The notes under the pieces: generated by a model | Database searches by the model: none | What the model saw: the letters and a program-made list of their open reading frames with translations, nothing else | What the model was told of the DNA's origin: nothing | NCBI GenBank assembly: GCA_019828565.1 | Contig: JAHDYR010000053.1 | Span: 744,001-808,000 of the forward strand | Direction: 5' to 3' | Length of the DNA stretch: 64,000 bases | DNA from: Carpediemonas membranifera | Lineage: Eukaryota; Fornicata | Position numbers and translations under genes: made by a program | In this document: positions 60,241 through 64,000 of the stretch, piece by piece | How positions within the stretch are numbered: position 1 is the first letter of the stretch | How the letters are laid out: each line of letters begins with the position of its first letter

Positions 60241-61591
60241 GTTGATCCAGGCTGCCCAGGCCATGGCACCTGAGTCAACTCGAGTCGGCTGGGAGAAACT
60301 AGAGGGAGTATCCATCGAAAACTCGATCTACTTCAAGGACGGAGTGCCGATTATCCCCAAGGGAGAGACACGCGACAAGGCCCTTCGGACCGCTCACCAA
60401 TTTCATACGGGAGCAAATTCAACGTTCCAAGCACTCGCCACGTCTGCATTTTGGCCGGGGATGCTCTTGGACGTCAAAAAGCACATCAAGACGTGCCCCA
60501 TTTGTCTGAAGACTCGCATCAAGGACTACTTTATCGCCCAAAAGGGCCAGACAAGACGCACCAGACCATGGGAGACAGTGGCAGTCGACACAATTGGCCC
60601 TCTCCCAACGGATTCGCTGGGCGCTCGCTACATCATTGTGGCTGTAGACATGTTTACAAGATACACCGAGCTCGTCGCAGTCGCATCGATCGACGCCGAG
60701 ACCTCCGCCAGGGCCCTATGGGACCACGTTTTCACGCGACACGGGATACCGGCGGAGATTCTGTCCGACGGCGGCCCGGAGTACGCGAACTCGATAGTTG
60801 AACAACTCACAACGTCATTGAAAGTCGCACACCACTTCACCATCCCGTTTCATCCACAGAGCAATGGTCTCGTGGAGAGAAGGAATGCGGAGATTGGAAG
60901 ACACCTACGGTGGCTTGTCCTGGCAATAGCCTACAAAGACCAGTGGTGCGGACTCCTACCGACGGTCCAGATGATTATCAACGGCACGACACATACGGCC
61001 ACGAAGTTCTCCCCGCACGAGCTGATATTTGGCCATGAGCACAACATGTTTACAAGCTGGTGGACGAACGACAACAACTCTCCGATCAGAGATTTCCCAG
61101 AGTTCAAAAAGGACCTGGAGCTGGCCCTTAACGCCCTGGAGACCACTGCCAGAGAGAGTGTGGGCCCGGGCCAAAAGACAATAGTCAACACCGAACTGAA
61201 GCCGGGTGACTACGTCCTCTGGAAAGATGAGGCCCCTCAGAAGCTAGACGCGCGCAACAGGGGCCCATGGAAGGTACACGATGTACTTGATAATAACAGA
61301 ATAGTCCTGCAGTCGATACTCGACGGATCGACCAGATCAACCCACATTGAAAAACTCATGATGTTCGACACGGATGCCGTAACGGACACGATGATGCTTC
61401 AACTTGCAAGCTTCGACCAGAAAAAATGGGAGGTAGAGCGAGTAGTATCGGTAGACTGGAAAGAAGGGACAGCCGCCATCAAGTGGGTAGGATTCGAAAA
61501 CATAACGGAAGAACCACTCTCGGGAGTGAAACACCTCGAGGAGATGAAGAGGTTGGCCCGTAAGGCGAGGAAGAACCTGAAACTCTACTAA
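59942..61591 (+). CDS. Integrase with C-terminal chromodomain (frameshifted from Pol)
   Basis: The frame is open from 59942, but coding similarity starts near 60170 (GDLGPQLNLLEAEDAG). HHCC zinc domain AHQFHTG...CPIC; DDE catalytic residues in VDTIGPLP, LSDGGPEYA and NGLVERRNAEI. The GPWKV segment is followed by a chromodomain-like end (WEVERVVSVDWKEGTAAIKWVGFENITEEPLSG), which in chromoviruses directs integration to modified chromatin. The junction is in CCCCGAGGGGG, a place prone to sequencing error; a programmed frameshift is the alternative. Confidence 0.85.
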   Translation: MLSSFVSRDLTWLNFSASRTTYRSAPTTRIWYISCRGRSFPRNSSGGRLSCRTTTLRSSILLERQTRWQTCCRVSFPEGDLGPQLNLLEAEDAGPGLTLELIQAAQAMAPESTRVGWEKLEGVSIENSIYFKDGVPIIPKGETRDKALRTAHQFHTGANSTFQALATSAFWPGMLLDVKKHIKTCPICLKTRIKDYFIAQKGQTRRTRPWETVAVDTIGPLPTDSLGARYIIVAVDMFTRYTELVAVASIDAETSARALWDHVFTRHGIPAEILSDGGPEYANSIVEQLTTSLKVAHHFTIPFHPQSNGLVERRNAEIGRHLRWLVLAIAYKDQWCGLLPTVQMIINGTTHTATKFSPHELIFGHEHNMFTSWWTNDNNSPIRDFPEFKKDLELALNALETTARESVGPGQKTIVNTELKPGDYVLWKDEAPQKLDARNRGPWKVHDVLDNNRIVLQSILDGSTRSTHIEKLMMFDTDAVTDTMMLQLASFDQKKWEVERVVSVDWKEGTAAIKWVGFENITEEPLSGVKHLEEMKRLARKARKNLKLY

Positions 61592-61649
61592 CCATCTTTT
61601 TCCCCCGTTCCTTGCAGGTTGGGGGTTTTCTCATCAAAAAGGGAGGTAG

Positions 61650-61731
61650 TGTCACCGGTCTATAAACTGCTCCGTCCAGTTTTGACCACTTTTACCCCGC
61701 TGCGGTTTACTGTAAATGATTTCAACCGACA
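61650..61731 (+). repeat. 3' LTR (82 bp)
   Basis: Matches the 5' LTR over its whole length by eye; preceded by the polypurine tract and followed by AGCC. Confidence 0.88.
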
Positions 61732-62888
61732 AGCCTTTGTGAACGTTGGGTGAGGTTATAGAGGCGGATCTGCGACGAGCAGGCCTCAAAACCCAGTCGT
61801 TCGTGTGAAATTGTGGCCTGGATATGGAGATATGGAAAATATCTCGACAGATATGATAGATCTGGAAGTTCGAGCATGTATGTTGTGACGCTGGGCTATC
61901 CCGGCTTACTCTGGAGAAAGATATAAAAAGGCGAATCTAGATGCCGATGAATCTAGTTGGCGGAGATATAGTGCCGATCAGTCATAAAGAGTGGGTGTGC
62001 CCGAACGCTGCTGGGACTGGAGCGTCCGTGGGGCCCATGAATAACTTGAGGGTCAATTGAATGACTCACTCAGATGAGACCTCTAACCCATGGTCAGGGT
62101 CGCGGGCGTGGACGTGAACCAGTTGGTGAAGCCGCAGCTTGATCGTCTGGCTCGGTAATGGTGGAATAACTCGTCGAAGGCGAAAAGTAGAAATTACCGT
62201 GCGTGTGGAGTAGCGGAGCGCGGAAGACGGAAGAAAGCGCTGAGGAATGCACGAACTAATTAAATGGAACCCGAATTGCGCAGGTATTCGCTAAGGGATA
62301 CTGGCTGAAGGGAAAAGACTGAAGAAGTCTATCTTTGAGGAAACCGAGCTGGAAAATAGCTCCAAGGAGACAGAACTTGCTTCTGTAATGCTCCCAAAGC
62401 GTCGCTGCATACTTATTGGCAATCGTAGGGAAGTATCAGCAATTGTAGGTGCGGCGCTAGGTGCTCTGACCTAAAACTGCGGAAAAGTAGACACGGTCCG
62501 ACAGTCAAGGAGTGGGTCGTATGAGGTGTGTGCTACCGCATTGCTGACGAATTTCGGTCGGATGGACCGGTCTCCGAGGTGAATGTGGCGTGGAAGCCTT
62601 GGCCGTTGATTCTCAGGATGTAGCCATGGAAGACTTGCCTCTGTAAGCCTAGACTAGTGTGTGCGGCCATTCTGATGATGATGGTATGAGGACTTAGTGG
62701 TTCGGAGACGATACGGACTCGTTGTGCAACAAGGAATTCTGAACAGCTGCTTCTGCCGAATTACAGTAGCATCGTTGATGCTAGCCCAATAGGCCTTGTC
62801 AGTTACCTACAACGAGGCATCTAGTTGTGTTCAAGTTGCAATTGGACACTTCTAGACGGGAAATTTCCGCAAACGCAATTAGAACGGC
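61732..62888. other. Gene-free stretch between two LTR elements
   Basis: About 1.16 kb, no ORF, tRNA or clear repeat recognised apart from the 4-bp target duplicate at its start. Confidence 0.5.
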
Positions 62889-63012
62889 TGTCAGGGTCCT
62901 ACCCATTGTTTACATAGTTGATATATTTATTATTGCCATATTTACCACAGCAGGGTCAAACCCTCTCTTCTTTGCTTTTACTAAAAGTTCTTCTAAGTCT
63001 TGACAGACCACA
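62889..63012 (+). repeat. Putative 5' LTR of a second LTR element
   Basis: 124 bp starting TGTCAGGG and ending ACCACA, AT-rich centre with TATATTTATTATT. The boundary is inferred from the shared sequence ATACTAGTATT that follows; the partner LTR lies outside the window. Confidence 0.4.
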
Positions 63013-63023
63013 ATACTAGTATT
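63013..63023 (+). promoter_or_regulatory. Putative primer-binding site of the second LTR element
   Basis: ATACTAGTATT, identical to 57457-57467, directly after an LTR-like CA end. Confidence 0.4.
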
Positions 63024-63034
63024 CCCCTTTCATC

Positions 63035-64000
63035 ATGACATTTAAGAACAAAGAAAAAGCGGTTCCCCCGCTATTCCGCGACCCTTCAATGAAGGCGTTG
63101 CTTGATTTTTACCTTCACCTCCAAACGTACCGTTCCCTCGGCGGTAAGGCCGATATCTCCGAACTCGTCGATCCATCTATCGCTGACTATGTCTCGCAAT
63201 GCATCGACGAGGCCGGTAACTCCGAAGACGATGATTACGTACCGTTACTGATGGCAACTACCGAGCGCCGCCGTCAAAAGCGCAACTTCAGCGATCTACG
63301 AATCCTCAAGCGCCTAGGCAGCGTACTGCGTCCCAGCAGATCCACCGCTCAGCTCGATCTTTTCCGTCTACGCGCCAAGACCTTCGACCCCGTCGAGGTC
63401 AATAACGTCAATCGGAAGTTCAAGGCGCTCCAGCTGTTAGTCAATCCAGATGTACCTGAGGATGTGCTCAAAGAGACGTACTGCAGATGCTTCCGCGTGC
63501 AAGGATCCAACACGATCATGTACAAGGTCAAGGAGCTCGCAGAAGGCCTCGACATCCCCTCGATCATGCCGAAAGTCATGGCAATGTCACGCGACCTACA
63601 GGAGTCGCAAGAGATGGTGAACTCCTTCTCCCCCGCTGCTGCCCGTCCCAGAGCTCCACATGTTCACGAGCGCGAGCCACGCAGTGACCACCAAGATCCC
63701 TCGGAGCGCCACGACCGCCAAGGTTCGAAGCCCATAGTGAAGCCCAACCGTCAGAACAAGCCCAAGAAGCAGTACGTGTGCTACAACTGCGGTAAGCCCG
63801 GGCATCCGTCTTTCAAGTGCGCTGAGCCGAAGGCATTCTGCCCTAAGTGCCACAAGTCAGGACACCTGGCCGATTACTGCCCTACCAAGAAGGGAGTAAA
63901 TCAGCGTCGGTGTGTTCATTCTGTTTCGGATTCAAAATTCGTCGCGGCCCTGAATGCCCCGAAGGAGATTTCCCCGGGTGACCTCCCTGTAGTGAACGCT
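63035..64000 (+). CDS. Gag of a second LTR retrotransposon (partial, runs off the window)
   Basis: 322 codons open from ATG 63035 to the window end, 22 bp after the putative primer-binding site. The N-terminal ~190 residues are charged and helical, capsid-like (SDLRILKRLGSVLRPS, KFKALQLLVNPDVPE). A basic linker precedes two perfect retroviral-type zinc knuckles: CYNCGKPGHPSFKC at residues 249-262 and CPKCHKSGHLADYC at 269-282 (both CX2CX4HX4C). This nucleocapsid pattern binds RNA during packaging. Protease and RT are expected further right. The Gag is different from that of the element at 57375. Confidence 0.82.
   Translation, partial: MTFKNKEKAVPPLFRDPSMKALLDFYLHLQTYRSLGGKADISELVDPSIADYVSQCIDEAGNSEDDDYVPLLMATTERRRQKRNFSDLRILKRLGSVLRPSRSTAQLDLFRLRAKTFDPVEVNNVNRKFKALQLLVNPDVPEDVLKETYCRCFRVQGSNTIMYKVKELAEGLDIPSIMPKVMAMSRDLQESQEMVNSFSPAAARPRAPHVHEREPRSDHQDPSERHDRQGSKPIVKPNRQNKPKKQYVCYNCGKPGHPSFKCAEPKAFCPKCHKSGHLADYCPTKKGVNQRRCVHSVSDSKFVAALNAPKEISPGDLPVVNA

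Larger units (their letters stand above)
57375..61731 (+). mobile_element. Ty3/gypsy chromodomain LTR retrotransposon with 82-bp LTRs
   Basis: 4357 bp. Identical-looking LTRs (TGTCACC...CCGACA) at both ends, flanked by the 4-bp duplication AGCC (57371-57374 and 61732-61735). Gag, protease, RT and RNase H are in one ORF, integrase with chromodomain in a second frame. The polypurine tract AAAAAGGGAGGTAG lies just before the 3' LTR. Near-identical LTRs imply a recent insertion. Confidence 0.92.

Overview
The window looks like nuclear DNA of a unicellular eukaryote. It carries compact single-copy eukaryotic genes (TAF7, LAS1, RNASEH2B, eIF6, ALG7/DPAGT1) with very short spliceosomal introns (29-46 nt by my reading), a tRNA-His gene and several retrotransposon families. 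One intron ends in ACTAACACAG, a fused branch-point and acceptor signal like those described in diplomonads and parabasalids. A free-living metamonad (Carpediemonas/Kipferlia-like) is therefore my best guess, but this is inference and not proven by the sequence.

Region 1 (1-9.6 kb) is the host gene block. A MED10-like gene (minus) and TAF7 (plus) are divergent. Between them sits a gene for a Fanzor, the eukaryotic relative of TnpB (RNA-guided nuclease), bracketed by an imperfect 43-bp direct repeat and followed by three hairpins. LAS1 follows TAF7 and converges on RNASEH2B; then come eIF6 (minus), a coiled-coil protein and ALG7 (both plus). These genes serve transcription initiation, ribosome biogenesis, RNA/DNA hybrid removal and N-glycosylation.

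Region 2 (9.95-55.9 kb) is a head-to-tail array of about ten copies (A-J) of a ~3.98-kb non-LTR retrotransposon on the minus strand, with a reverse transcriptase and a C-terminal CCHC plus restriction-like endonuclease. The array is inserted in the D-arm of tRNA-His(GTG). Each junction carries the first 12 nt of the tRNA plus 2 upstream bases, and the tRNA-derived ATG is the start codon of the element's first ORF. The intact tRNA gene lies at the 3' end of copy A. Copy C is split by a 7.24-kb EEP-type LINE with an 18-bp target duplication; this LINE also encodes a DEDDh exonuclease with Maelstrom-like zinc residues. A 100-N gap (36172-36271) is followed by a noisy second copy of the ALG7 3' end and tRNA-His and then by copies F-J, so the scaffold probably joins two haplotypes or loci.

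Region 3 (55.9-64 kb) holds a Ty3/gypsy chromodomain retrotransposon with 82-bp LTRs and a 4-bp target duplication. After it comes the 5' part of a second LTR element whose gag ORF (two zinc knuckles) runs off the window. Both elements have the same palindromic sequence directly after the 5' LTR, a candidate primer-binding site.
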